From positions 1 through 6,588 of the forward strand of contig CAMWUZ010000091.1 in the NCBI GenBank assembly GCA_947177595.1: a stretch of DNA of 6,588 nt, written 5' to 3'. Positions 1 to 6,534 of the stretch are shown here, piece after piece. The notes beneath the pieces are model-generated. The model searched no databases, had not been told where the DNA came from, and saw nothing but the letters and a program-made list of their open reading frames with translations. A program made the translations under genes and the position numbers. The DNA is from an uncultured Porphyromonadaceae bacterium. Its GTDB lineage: Bacteria > Bacteroidota > Bacteroidia > Bacteroidales > Muribaculaceae. Numbering within the stretch: position 1 is the first letter of the stretch; every line of letters starts with the position of its first letter.

Positions 1-188
1 GCTATATTCACAGCATCAATGCTCACATCCATTCCAAGCAGAGAGGTCAGTTCTTTCTCCGCCTTAATGCGGATGGAATTCTGAACCGAGGGTATTGAAA
101 AAGCCACATACAGCGATGCCGGCACAAATACCGCCAATAATAGCGATACCACAAGTAAAGCTCTGAATGACTTATATACCCATTTCAT
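1..188 (-). CDS. TamB/AsmA-like envelope protein, N-terminal fragment (cut by the window edge)
   Basis: This open frame starts with ATG at 186-188 on the minus strand and runs off the left edge after 62 codons without a stop. The N-terminus begins MKWVYKSFRALL, followed by one long hydrophobic segment (about residues 10-30) that looks like an uncleaved signal anchor. After it comes the stretch IPSVQNSIRIKAEKEL (about 32-47) and then LLGMDVSIDAVNI (50-62). A membrane anchor, a P-x-VQ motif, and then a 'G-x-D-V-x-I' strand is the usual opening of Bacteroidota TamB (DUF490) and AsmA-family proteins, which are very large periplasm-spanning proteins thought to move lipids or assist outer membrane assembly. 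It starts 18 bases after the priA stop, with AAGGA in that gap as a possible ribosome site, so it is probably the last visible gene of the hpt-adk-NUDIX-priA operon. The assignment rests on the N-terminus only. Other anchored envelope proteins cannot be excluded. Confidence 0.6.
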   Translation of the reverse strand, partial: MKWVYKSFRALLVVSLLLAVFVPASLYVAFSIPSVQNSIRIKAEKELTSLLGMDVSIDAVNI

Positions 189-206
189 ATCTCTACTTTT
201 TCCTTA

Positions 207-2687
207 TCAACATGGATCCACATCATAATATATCACTGCGGAGCGGATGCCGGATAGAGCTGTCTCGTGAAATTCTATCAATACTTTACGCAGTATCTCC
301 CTCACTTTTTTCATAGAAGCCTCCACCTCAATCTTCAGCATGATTTTTCGGATGTAAAGTGACTGAATCCTACTCACTGCAGGTGTCTGAGGTCCAAGTA
401 CCCGGTTTCCGAACAGAGTGCGTAGCCGCTGCATATATGCCGCCGCGATATCATCCGCCGTGCGGCTGTCGCGGTGCTTTATGTAAATATGGATGATTCT
501 GGTAAACGGAGGATAAGAGTGAGCTTTTCGCTCCTCAATCTCATAATTGAAGAAACCGGTGTAATCGTGATTGCATATATAAGAGTAAACAGGATGTGAG
601 GGTTGTGCTGTCTGTACACTCACCTTAGCTTCATTTGCCCCTCCCCTTCTACCGGCTCTGCCGGCAACCTGCGAGATTGTATTGAACGCCCGCTCGGCGC
701 TTCGGAAATCAGGTGAATTGACCAGTGCGTCGGAATTAAGCACCACTACCGCGCCCACTCCACCGAAATCAAGACCCTTTGTCACCATCTGCGTGCCTAC
801 AAGAAGCCGTGATTTGCCGCTTGAGAAGTCATCAATTATCCCCGCATGACCATCTTTAGCACGGGTTGAATCAAGATCCATTCGCGCGACACTGACATCA
901 TTCCACTCAGCTTCAATCTCTTCTTCCACTCTCTCCGTGCCATATCCCACAACTTTCACAGCCGGTTCCTTGCACGCAGGACAAGTAACATGAATGGGAT
1001 ATCTTGAACCACAATAATGGCATACCAAAGCATCTAAACTCTTATGATACGTGAGAGCCACATCACACCGTTCGCATCGCGGAGTATATCCGCAACGGGA
1101 GCATACCGCCACCGGTGCGAAACCTCTACGGTTGATGAATACTATGCCCTGCTCTCCCCTTTTCAGTGCCGATGTAATATTGTCCCGGCTGCTCTGTGCT
1201 ATCGCACCGCTCATCAGCCCTCTCTGACGCTGACGGATTGTATCTACAATCTCTACCTTAGGCAGAACTGCATCTCCAAAACGCTCGGCAAGTGATACCA
1301 ATCCATATTTTCCCGATGTAGCTTTATAATATGTATCTACCGCCGGAGTGGCACTCCCGAGAAGCACCTTCGCACCATGCATCCGCGCCAACACCATAGC
1401 AGCGTCACGGGCATTATATCTTGGAGCAGGTTCAGACTGTTTATAAGAGCTATCATGCTCTTCATCCACAATCACCAGACCGAGATTGTCAAATGGTAGA
1501 AATATTGATGACCTGGCACCGATTATCACACAAGGGTCCGTTTCATTCAGCAGTTTTTTCCATATATCCACCCGTTCGTTATCGGAAAACTTGGAGTGAT
1601 ACACCACCACCTTGTCTCCGAAAATCTTCTGTATTCTGGCTGTAAGTTGTGTTGTCAGTGCTATCTCAGGCACAAGATAAAGCACCTGTCTGCCTTGATT
1701 CAGCACAAAATCAATGAGATGGGTATAAATCTCAGTCTTGCCGCTGGATGTCACTCCATGAAGCAGAGTCACATCATTGTCCATCCACGATTTGTGAATT
1801 TCATCCAGAGCTATTGACTGCGCTTCACTCAACCGGGGAGGATCCACCACCGGCAGACCGTTATATTTAAACCGGTTTATCTCCTTAAAGTATTGTTCTA
1901 TTATTCCCCGTTGTGCAAGAGCCGAAATAATTGCCGGAGAAACCTCTGCCCGCTCACGCAGAGCTGAAACCGTGACATCTTTAGCTTCTCCACGGTTAAA
2001 TCCTGTCATCTCAACCAATGCCAGGAGAGCTTTTTCCTGCTTTGGCGCTCCATGCACTGTCTCAAACATCAGATGAAGCTGCTCTTTGTCGCCGGGTGTG
2101 CAATTCAGCCTAACACATCTGATGCGCTTGGGCACATATCTCTCAACCAGTTTTTCAGATATAATCACCGCACCTTTAGAAAGCAACGGACCTACTGAAA
2201 CTCCAACACCTTTCAGTCCCGTCATCTTTTCTATCTCACCAACTGAAACCGGCTTTGCCGCATGATCGAGAGCCTGAACTATCATTGATTCCCTTTCGGT
2301 GAGCACCTCCTCGGGAGCCTCGCGATAGTCCGGTGCCAGCTCTATAAATGTCTCACTCTCTATCTTGAGCCCGGCAGGTACAGCAGCCTTATATACATCT
2401 CCCACCCCACAGAGATAATATTCTGCCACCCATTCCCAAAACTGCATTTGCGGGCGTTTCACTATCGGAGCACCGCCATCAAGAAGCAGCCCTATCTCCT
2501 TCACTTCAAAAGAACCCGGAGCTATATCGGTGAGGTTTCTGACTATACCGGTGTAATATTTTTTTCTGCCGAAAGGTACTACAACTCTTGACCCGGCACG
2601 CACCTGTGCGCCCATGTCAAACGGCACTGAGTAAGTAAATGTGCCCTGGAGTGGCAGTGGGAGGATAACCTCCGCATATCGCATCAT
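207..2687 (-). CDS. priA: Primosomal protein N' (replication restart DNA helicase PriA)
   Basis: PriA is a 3'-to-5' superfamily 2 helicase that recognises abandoned replication forks and reloads the replisome in the cytoplasm. The 826-residue product is full length for Bacteroidota. The N-terminal 3'-DNA-binding domain is visible at about 3-105 (VILPLPLQGTFTYSVP near the start). Helicase motifs follow: Walker A GVTSSGKT at 311-318, Walker B DEEH at 408-411, GSATP at 444-448, GTQMVTKGLDF at 631-641 and QVAGRAGR at 673-680. All eight zinc-binding cysteines are present, in four pairs: 529/532, 538/541, 556/559 and 569/572. Two ATG codons lie in tandem at the start. The second (2682-2684) gives MRYAEVILP, which matches family N-termini equally well, and GGCGGA just upstream could serve either. 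The gene begins 10 bases after the NUDIX stop and ends in TGA 18 bases before the TamB-like start, so it is probably co-transcribed with both. No key motif is missing. Confidence 0.97.
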   Translation of the reverse strand: MMRYAEVILPLPLQGTFTYSVPFDMGAQVRAGSRVVVPFGRKKYYTGIVRNLTDIAPGSFEVKEIGLLLDGGAPIVKRPQMQFWEWVAEYYLCGVGDVYKAAVPAGLKIESETFIELAPDYREAPEEVLTERESMIVQALDHAAKPVSVGEIEKMTGLKGVGVSVGPLLSKGAVIISEKLVERYVPKRIRCVRLNCTPGDKEQLHLMFETVHGAPKQEKALLALVEMTGFNRGEAKDVTVSALRERAEVSPAIISALAQRGIIEQYFKEINRFKYNGLPVVDPPRLSEAQSIALDEIHKSWMDNDVTLLHGVTSSGKTEIYTHLIDFVLNQGRQVLYLVPEIALTTQLTARIQKIFGDKVVVYHSKFSDNERVDIWKKLLNETDPCVIIGARSSIFLPFDNLGLVIVDEEHDSSYKQSEPAPRYNARDAAMVLARMHGAKVLLGSATPAVDTYYKATSGKYGLVSLAERFGDAVLPKVEIVDTIRQRQRGLMSGAIAQSSRDNITSALKRGEQGIVFINRRGFAPVAVCSRCGYTPRCERCDVALTYHKSLDALVCHYCGSRYPIHVTCPACKEPAVKVVGYGTERVEEEIEAEWNDVSVARMDLDSTRAKDGHAGIIDDFSSGKSRLLVGTQMVTKGLDFGGVGAVVVLNSDALVNSPDFRSAERAFNTISQVAGRAGRRGGANEAKVSVQTAQPSHPVYSYICNHDYTGFFNYEIEERKAHSYPPFTRIIHIYIKHRDSRTADDIAAAYMQRLRTLFGNRVLGPQTPAVSRIQSLYIRKIMLKIEVEASMKKVREILRKVLIEFHETALSGIRSAVIYYDVDPC

Positions 2688-2697
2688 TCCGCCGCTC

Positions 2698-3264
2698 TCA
2701 CTTTTTATTCAGCCCGAGGGCGAAATATCTCCATAGAGGCGCTACCATAAGCGCCTGTTTCATCACATCTTCACGAAGAATTTCAAGAAGCTCATCCTCT
2801 GTAAGTATTTTCACCGTTATATCTTCGTTAGCATCAAGATGCTGCGCGGAAGTACGGGTGACACCACGCGCAATATAGCAATATGTGAGATTGTTTGTTA
2901 CACTCGGGTTGCCACTCAACACCATTCCGAGCTCCCATTCTCCACCGGTATAGCCGGTTTCTTCCTCCAGTTCACGGCGGGCGGCAGCTTCCGGTTCCTC
3001 TCCTTCCTCAACCACACCGGCACAAAGTTCTATACCCATTTCACCCAAACCGTGACGATACTGCTCAACCATCACATAATCACCTTCAGGTGTACGGGCT
3101 ATTACATTTATCCATGCCGGATATTCCAGAATATAAAACTCCGGATTCACTCTTCCGTCAGGCAGTTGCACGGTATCGCGCCTTGCAGTGAGCCACGGTC
3201 GGCGGAAAAGATACTCGCTTGAGAGGGTTTTCCACTTTTTTGAGTTGTCGGGAACGTATTTCAT
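2698..3264 (-). CDS. NUDIX hydrolase, probable ADP-ribose pyrophosphatase
   Basis: The 188-residue cytoplasmic protein carries a perfect Nudix box (GX5EX7REUXEEXGU) at residues 83-105. The box runs from Gly83 through Glu89, Arg97-Glu98 and Glu101-Glu102 to Gly104-Tyr105. The acidic residues bind the metals that cleave a nucleoside diphosphate linked to another group. Upstream, EQYRHG (67-72) and ELCAG (79-83) resemble the ADP-ribose pyrophosphatase branch. Pro120 lies 16 residues after Gly104, the position known to mark ADP-ribose hydrolases. The likely reaction is therefore ADP-ribose to AMP plus ribose 5-phosphate. The exact substrate is an inference, since the branch also includes enzymes acting on nucleotide sugars. 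Length fits the family. It lies 36 bases after adk and 10 bases before priA in the same direction, so AMP it makes could be used by the neighbouring adenylate kinase. Confidence 0.9.
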   Translation of the reverse strand: MKYVPDNSKKWKTLSSEYLFRRPWLTARRDTVQLPDGRVNPEFYILEYPAWINVIARTPEGDYVMVEQYRHGLGEMGIELCAGVVEEGEEPEAAARRELEEETGYTGGEWELGMVLSGNPSVTNNLTYCYIARGVTRTSAQHLDANEDITVKILTEDELLEILREDVMKQALMVAPLWRYFALGLNKK

Positions 3265-3300
3265 TGTACAGCGAAAGTAATCCGGAACATTAAGGAAAAA

Positions 3301-3882
3301 TCAGACTCTATGGAGAGGATCCAGTGCATCTGTTATCTTGGCAAAAATATCATCTATCTCTCCTGAGCCCGGAATTGCATGATATTTCCCTTCTTTAAGG
3401 TAGAAATCGCGTAACGGTTTAGTCTGGTTATGATATACTTTCAGACGGTTGGCAATAGTTTCAGGAGTATCATCGGCACGTCCGGTTGCCTTACCGCGCT
3501 GAATCATTCGCTCCATAAGTTCATCGTCATCCACTTCAAGACCCACAACCGCATCCACTTTCTCACCCCGCATGGCAAGCATTTCGTTGAGCGCTTCAGC
3601 CTGAGGAATAGTGCGGGGGAATCCGTCAAAAATCACCCCTTTTTCGGTTACCGGATTGCTGTCAAGTTCATGCTTGAGTATCTCAAGCATAAGGTTATCA
3701 GGTATAAGGTGACCCTTGGAGATATATTCCGATGCAATTTTACCGAGCGGAGTATCATTCTTGATGTGCTCACGCAATACCTCTCCCGTGGAGATATGAT
3801 GGATACCATATCGATCTATCAGTTTTTCGCTCTGAGTGCCCTTACCGCTGCCCGGAGCACCGAATACTACTATATTGAACAT
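3301..3882 (-). CDS. adk: Adenylate kinase, short-LID type
   Basis: Adenylate kinase catalyses ATP + AMP to 2 ADP and is essential for adenylate balance in the cytoplasm. The 193-residue product has the P-loop GAPGSGKGT at 8-16. The AMP-binding region starts at STGEVLRE (31-38) and continues to KGHLIPD (56-62). The signature DGFPRT is at 86-91, with Gln94 following. The LID contains TGRADD (133-138) and the later Arg146 and Tyr150-x-x-x-Thr154-x-Pro156 positions. The LID is short, with no four-cysteine zinc finger insertion, as in other Bacteroidota enzymes of about 190 residues. The only candidate start is the ATG at 3880-3882, placed correctly just before the P-loop strand (MFNIVVFG). The gene follows hpt by 27 bases, a gene pair I recall as common in Bacteroidales, and precedes the NUDIX gene by 36 bases. 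Confidence 0.97.
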   Translation of the reverse strand: MFNIVVFGAPGSGKGTQSEKLIDRYGIHHISTGEVLREHIKNDTPLGKIASEYISKGHLIPDNLMLEILKHELDSNPVTEKGVIFDGFPRTIPQAEALNEMLAMRGEKVDAVVGLEVDDDELMERMIQRGKATGRADDTPETIANRLKVYHNQTKPLRDFYLKEGKYHAIPGSGEIDDIFAKITDALDPLHRV

Positions 3883-3909
3883 AATATCAGGTAATTAATC
3901 CACTAAAAC

Positions 3910-4449
3910 TTAATCATTATCAACAACCCATATATCTTTAAGATTACGGGCAAGTCCATCTATATCCAGCCCATAGCCTATGATAAATGCGGGGGGAATA
4001 TTAAAGCCTATATAATCTGGATGAATGTCTGCCTTGCATACTTCCGGTTTATGCAGAAGTGTTGCCACCTTAAGTGAAGCAGGATTCTTTGCTTCAAGAT
4101 CGGCAAGGAGTTTCACCATAGTGCGACCGGTATCGATAATATCCTCGATTACAATCACATCGCGACCGGCTATATCTTCTGTCAGCCCGGTTATCTCCTT
4201 CACCGCGCCCGTAGAGGAGGTGCCGCTGTAGCTTTTAAGCCTGATAAATGTAATCTCGGCATCAATTGTCAGGTTGCGGAAAATATCAGCCGCAAAAGGG
4301 AAAGCGCCGTTTAACACACACACCAAAAGAGGCACTTTTCCCTCGTATTCACGGGAAATCTCCGCTGCTATTTCAGCAATACGTTGCTGAATTTCATCCG
4401 CCGGGATAAACGGCTTGAATTTTAGCCCTTTATATGAAACCTGAGTCAT
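3910..4449 (-). CDS. hpt: Hypoxanthine phosphoribosyltransferase
   Basis: Hpt joins hypoxanthine (often also guanine) to PRPP, giving IMP or GMP and pyrophosphate, in cytoplasmic purine salvage. With the ATG start at 4447-4449 the protein has 179 residues, the normal length. The PRPP-binding loop VIVIEDIIDTGRTM is at 98-111 with the acidic pair Glu102-Asp103. VLNGAF (45-50) and the flexible loop SYSGTSS (73-79) are present, as is the purine-contacting KPE lysine at 134 and the C-terminal GYGLD at 158-162. The frame can be extended three codons to a TTG at 4456-4458, but the ATG is preferred because TTG starts are rare and the added residues match nothing. There is no clear Shine-Dalgarno sequence, as is usual in this phylum. 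It is the first gene of the minus-strand operon, and its promoter probably lies in the divergent region shared with nnr. Confidence 0.95.
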   Translation of the reverse strand: MTQVSYKGLKFKPFIPADEIQQRIAEIAAEISREYEGKVPLLVCVLNGAFPFAADIFRNLTIDAEITFIRLKSYSGTSSTGAVKEITGLTEDIAGRDVIVIEDIIDTGRTMVKLLADLEAKNPASLKVATLLHKPEVCKADIHPDYIGFNIPPAFIIGYGLDIDGLARNLKDIWVVDND

Positions 4450-4477
4450 CTGATTCAATTTAACGAAAAAACAGCGA

Positions 4478-4491
4478 GAACCATTTGGTTC
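4478..4491. repeat. Perfect palindrome GAACCA-TT-TGGTTC in the hpt leader
   Basis: The 14 bases form an inverted repeat with 6-base arms and no mismatch around a two-base centre. The palindrome starts about 6 bases downstream of the start site predicted from the TAATTTTG box, and about 30 bases before the hpt ATG. This is a typical place for a repressor operator. In RNA it could instead form a 5-base-pair hairpin with a 4-base loop. The regulator is unknown and no second copy is seen in the window. A 14-base palindrome can arise by chance, but its position makes it worth recording. Confidence 0.45.
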
Positions 4492-4502
4492 ACTGATTGA
4501 TG

Positions 4503-4510
4503 CAAAATTA
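4503..4510 (-). promoter_or_regulatory. Candidate -7 promoter box for the hpt operon (TAATTTTG)
   Basis: Read on the minus strand, these bases are TAATTTTG, an exact match to the Bacteroidetes primary-sigma -7 consensus TAnnTTTG. About 21 bases upstream is a T-run (TTTTAAG) that could act as a weak -33 box, although it is not TTTG. A start site near 4497-4498 would give a leader of about 50 bases before the hpt ATG. The position between divergent genes supports it. The motif is short and AT-rich, so chance matches are possible. Confidence 0.5.
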
Positions 4511-4582
4511 CTAAAAAATAGATGCAGGCTTAAAAGAATTATAATTTTTTAAACTCCCGCGCGTCAATATTCCGATTTTTAG

Positions 4583-4590
4583 TATTTTTG
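4583..4590 (+). promoter_or_regulatory. Candidate -7 promoter box for nnr (TATTTTTG)
   Basis: The bases TATTTTTG followed by C match the Bacteroidetes TAnnTTTG -7 consensus exactly. A start site would fall near 4596-4598, giving an AT-rich leader of about 30 bases without a Shine-Dalgarno sequence before the nnr ATG at 4627. No TTTG -33 box is visible about 20 bases upstream, where the sequence is GC-rich (around 4555-4565), so the promoter would be weak in that element or need an activator. Confidence 0.45.
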
Positions 4591-4626
4591 CGCATCTTAA
4601 AAAACAGCACATAGTTTTCATACCAT

Positions 4627-6156
4627 ATGAAGATTTTCAATACGGAAGAAATCAGAGCAATCGACCGCCGCACGATGGAGATTGAAGGCATCACCTCCCT
4701 TGAGCTGATAGGTCGGGTCGCTCATGGTGTCGCTTCAGAAATTGTAGCGCGATGGAGTCCCAATCGCCCTGTGATTGTATATGCCGGTCCGGGCAACAAC
4801 GGCGCTGACGCCCTTGCAGTTGCACTTATTCTCGCCGACCATGGCTTCCGACCTTCCGTGTATCTTCTGAATATCGGTGGAAACCGTCTGAGCCGTGATT
4901 GCCGCGATTGCCGCGACAAACTTCGCGCGGATGCTCCGGGGATTGATTTCACTGAAGTTACAGGCAGGTTCTCTTTGCCCGAAATGAATTCAAACACCCT
5001 GATAATAGACGGACTGTTCGGCAGCGGACTGAAAGGACAGCTCACTGGCGGATTCATGATGCTGGTAAGAGCGATAAACGACAGCGGCGCCACTGTGGTA
5101 TCAATAGATGTTCCCTCCGGAATGAGCGGTGACCTCTGTGCTGACAATGTCAACCGGAATATCATTCACGCGAACCTCACACTCGCAGTGCAGTTTCCAC
5201 GTCCAGCATTCTTCATGAAAGAGAACGAGGAATTAATCGGCGAGTGGAAAACCTTGGACATAGGGCTCAATGCCGAAGCCATACGCTCTACTCCTACCGG
5301 ATTTCATTTCGTTGAGGCAAATGAAGTAAAGTCACTTCTCCGCCCCAGAAAGCAGTTCTCGTCAAAGGCTGATTATGGTTCCGCACTCCTTATAGCCGGA
5401 AGCTATGGCATGATGGGGGCGGCAGTTCTCGCCGCACGTGGTGCGCTTAGAGCCGGAGTAGGTAAGCTCACCGTACATTCTCCTCAGTGCGGCTACGAAA
5501 TATTGCAAAGCAGTGTGCCGGAAGCTATGTTCGAGGCTGATACCGACAAAAACAAACTGGTGATAGGCAACATGAAGCCGACACACGATTATAGCGCGAT
5601 CGGAATCGGTTGCGGAATCGGGACGCATGAAATCACTGAAAACGCGCTGGAACAACTCCTCCAGCTAAGATTAAGAACGAAACCGGTCGTGCTCGATGCC
5701 GATGCGCTAAACTGCATAGCCCGTCGCCCGACTTTGATAAACGATATCCCGGTGCTGTCAGTTCTCACGCCTCATGCGGAAGAGTTTGACAGGATTTTCG
5801 GCAATCACACCACCGACGAAGCCCGTCTGCTCAAAGCGATTGAAGTTGCATTCATTCACAAAATCATTATCCTGCTGAAGGGGCGTTACACAGCTCTGGT
5901 GTATTGCGACCACAGGGTTTATTTCAACCCTACCGGTTGTCCTGCTATGGCAACACCCGGAAGCGGTGATGTGCTCACCGGTGTAATCACATCGCTTATG
6001 GCGCAGGGATACAAACCCGAAGTCAGTGCCCTTTTAGGTGCATATATCCATGGGCTTGCGGGAGAAATAGCGCAGGAAGCGCAGGGTGATTACGGTGTGA
6101 CTGCGGGTGACATCGCAGCAAATATCGGTGTTGCCATTAAAAATCTTTTAAGATAA
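4627..6156 (+). CDS. nnr: Bifunctional NAD(P)HX epimerase / ADP-dependent NAD(P)HX dehydratase
   Basis: Nnr repairs hydrated, inactive NADH and NADPH (NADHX, NADPHX). The N-terminal YjeF_N half interconverts the R and S epimers, and the C-terminal ribokinase-like half dehydrates the S form using ADP in bacteria, releasing AMP and phosphate. The 509-residue product has both halves. In the epimerase these are GPGNNGAD at 54-61, IDGLFGSGLKG at 127-137 and SIDVPSGMSGD at 159-169. In the dehydratase they are GSALLIAGSYGMMGAA at 251-266, LDADALN at 356-362, LTPHAEEF at 380-387, LLKGRYT at 416-422 and the catalytic-loop region PGSGDVLTG at 444-452. One residue is unusual: the canonical NNGGD reads NNGAD. 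A CRD-CRD repeat lies at residues 92-97. The ATG at 4627 sits directly before the expected MKIF start. The gene is divergent from hpt and ends two bases before the DUF4831 gene. Confidence 0.95.
   Translation: MKIFNTEEIRAIDRRTMEIEGITSLELIGRVAHGVASEIVARWSPNRPVIVYAGPGNNGADALAVALILADHGFRPSVYLLNIGGNRLSRDCRDCRDKLRADAPGIDFTEVTGRFSLPEMNSNTLIIDGLFGSGLKGQLTGGFMMLVRAINDSGATVVSIDVPSGMSGDLCADNVNRNIIHANLTLAVQFPRPAFFMKENEELIGEWKTLDIGLNAEAIRSTPTGFHFVEANEVKSLLRPRKQFSSKADYGSALLIAGSYGMMGAAVLAARGALRAGVGKLTVHSPQCGYEILQSSVPEAMFEADTDKNKLVIGNMKPTHDYSAIGIGCGIGTHEITENALEQLLQLRLRTKPVVLDADALNCIARRPTLINDIPVLSVLTPHAEEFDRIFGNHTTDEARLLKAIEVAFIHKIIILLKGRYTALVYCDHRVYFNPTGCPAMATPGSGDVLTGVITSLMAQGYKPEVSALLGAYIHGLAGEIAQEAQGDYGVTAGDIAANIGVAIKNLLR
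4897..4914 (+). repeat. Two tandem 9-base units (GATTGCCGC) inside nnr
   Basis: GATTGCCGC occurs twice in direct succession, in frame, coding for the Asp-Cys-Arg repeat within RDCRDCRDK of the epimerase domain. It looks like a slippage duplication of three codons in a surface helix between the nucleotide-binding segment and the next strand. It keeps the frame, so function is probably unaffected. The lowest-level alternative is chance similarity in an arginine- and aspartate-rich helix. Confidence 0.5.
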
Positions 6157-6158
6157 CT

Positions 6159-6534
6159 ATGCTTATGAAAAAGCTCTTGCTCATATTTGCCTTATTTGCC
6201 GGAATTGTCGGCTCAGCACAGACCACACAGAAGCTCACAGCGTCAAAAATGAATGAGTATGGTCTGATATACAATCTACCTTTAACAGCTATAGATGTTA
6301 CTGTTGAAGCGCAGAGAACAGTAAAAACTCCGGGAGAATTCCGCCTGTATTCCAAAAAGTATCTCAATATTGACCCGATAATGGATGCAAGCGAGGAGTG
6401 GAGTGTAAAGAGCGTTCAGCTTTCTCCCCGTGGTATAGCGAACCAGCAGGAAGGATACCTGGTACAGCTCAAAAACGGCAGCGTGACCTTTATGATGCTT
6501 GACAATAACGGCTGCCCGTTGTCTGTCAATGCCG
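6159..6534 (+). CDS. Exported DUF4831 family protein, N-terminal part (C-terminus lost at the contig end)
   Basis: This is the first ~125 residues of a protein I recognise as DUF4831, a Bacteroidota family of unknown function usually about 350 residues long. A signal peptide is clear: MKKLLLIFALFAGIVGSA from the second ATG (6165), with a likely signal peptidase I cut after GSA and before Gln. There is no lipobox cysteine, so the mature protein is probably periplasmic or surface-exposed. The mature part carries the family pattern: NEYGLIYNLPLTAIDVTVEA, then KTPGEF and KKYL. The first ATG (6159) is two bases after the nnr stop; the ATG at 6165 gives a more typical signal peptide, and either position suggests translational coupling. 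The frame stays open to a TAG at 6579-6581, but its last ~15 codons, ending SYTHLTLPTTSRV, are translated sequencing adapter and not protein. The real gene continues beyond the contig. Confidence 0.85.

Noticed and set aside
311..318. Codon-level PriA Walker A variant GVTSSGKT (residues 311-318) as an anomaly
   Set aside because: The variation from GVTGSGKT leaves the GKT core intact and, as I recall, is usual in Bacteroidota PriA, so it is not an odd feature.
2839..3222. Two overlapping plus-strand frames opposite the NUDIX gene
   Set aside because: Both are antisense to the Nudix box region, and neither has a recognisable domain or promoter.
3265..3300. Possible -7 box (TACTTTCG on the minus strand) before the NUDIX gene
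   Set aside because: It has one mismatch to TAnnTTTG, no -33 box, and would place the transcript start at or inside the start codon. A continuous operon is simpler.
3430..3894. Plus-strand open frame of 154 codons opposite adk
   Set aside because: It lies wholly antisense to a full-length adk with all motifs, and its translation resembles no family. It is a shadow frame.
4533..4550. AT-rich inverted repeat centred on AATTATAATT
   Set aside because: It consists almost entirely of A and T, has a mismatch in the arms and no GC stem, so it is neither a convincing terminator nor a distinct operator. It may only be AT-rich promoter-flanking DNA.
4722..5165. Minus-strand open frame of 147 codons opposite nnr
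   Set aside because: It is antisense to the conserved epimerase domain, and its serine- and proline-rich translation is typical of a shadow frame.
1..6534. Hidden mobile element, CRISPR array, tRNA or defence system
   Set aside because: I saw no transposase, no spaced direct repeats, no cloverleaf or rRNA-like stretch and no toxin or nuclease gene. Core genes fill almost all of the sequence.
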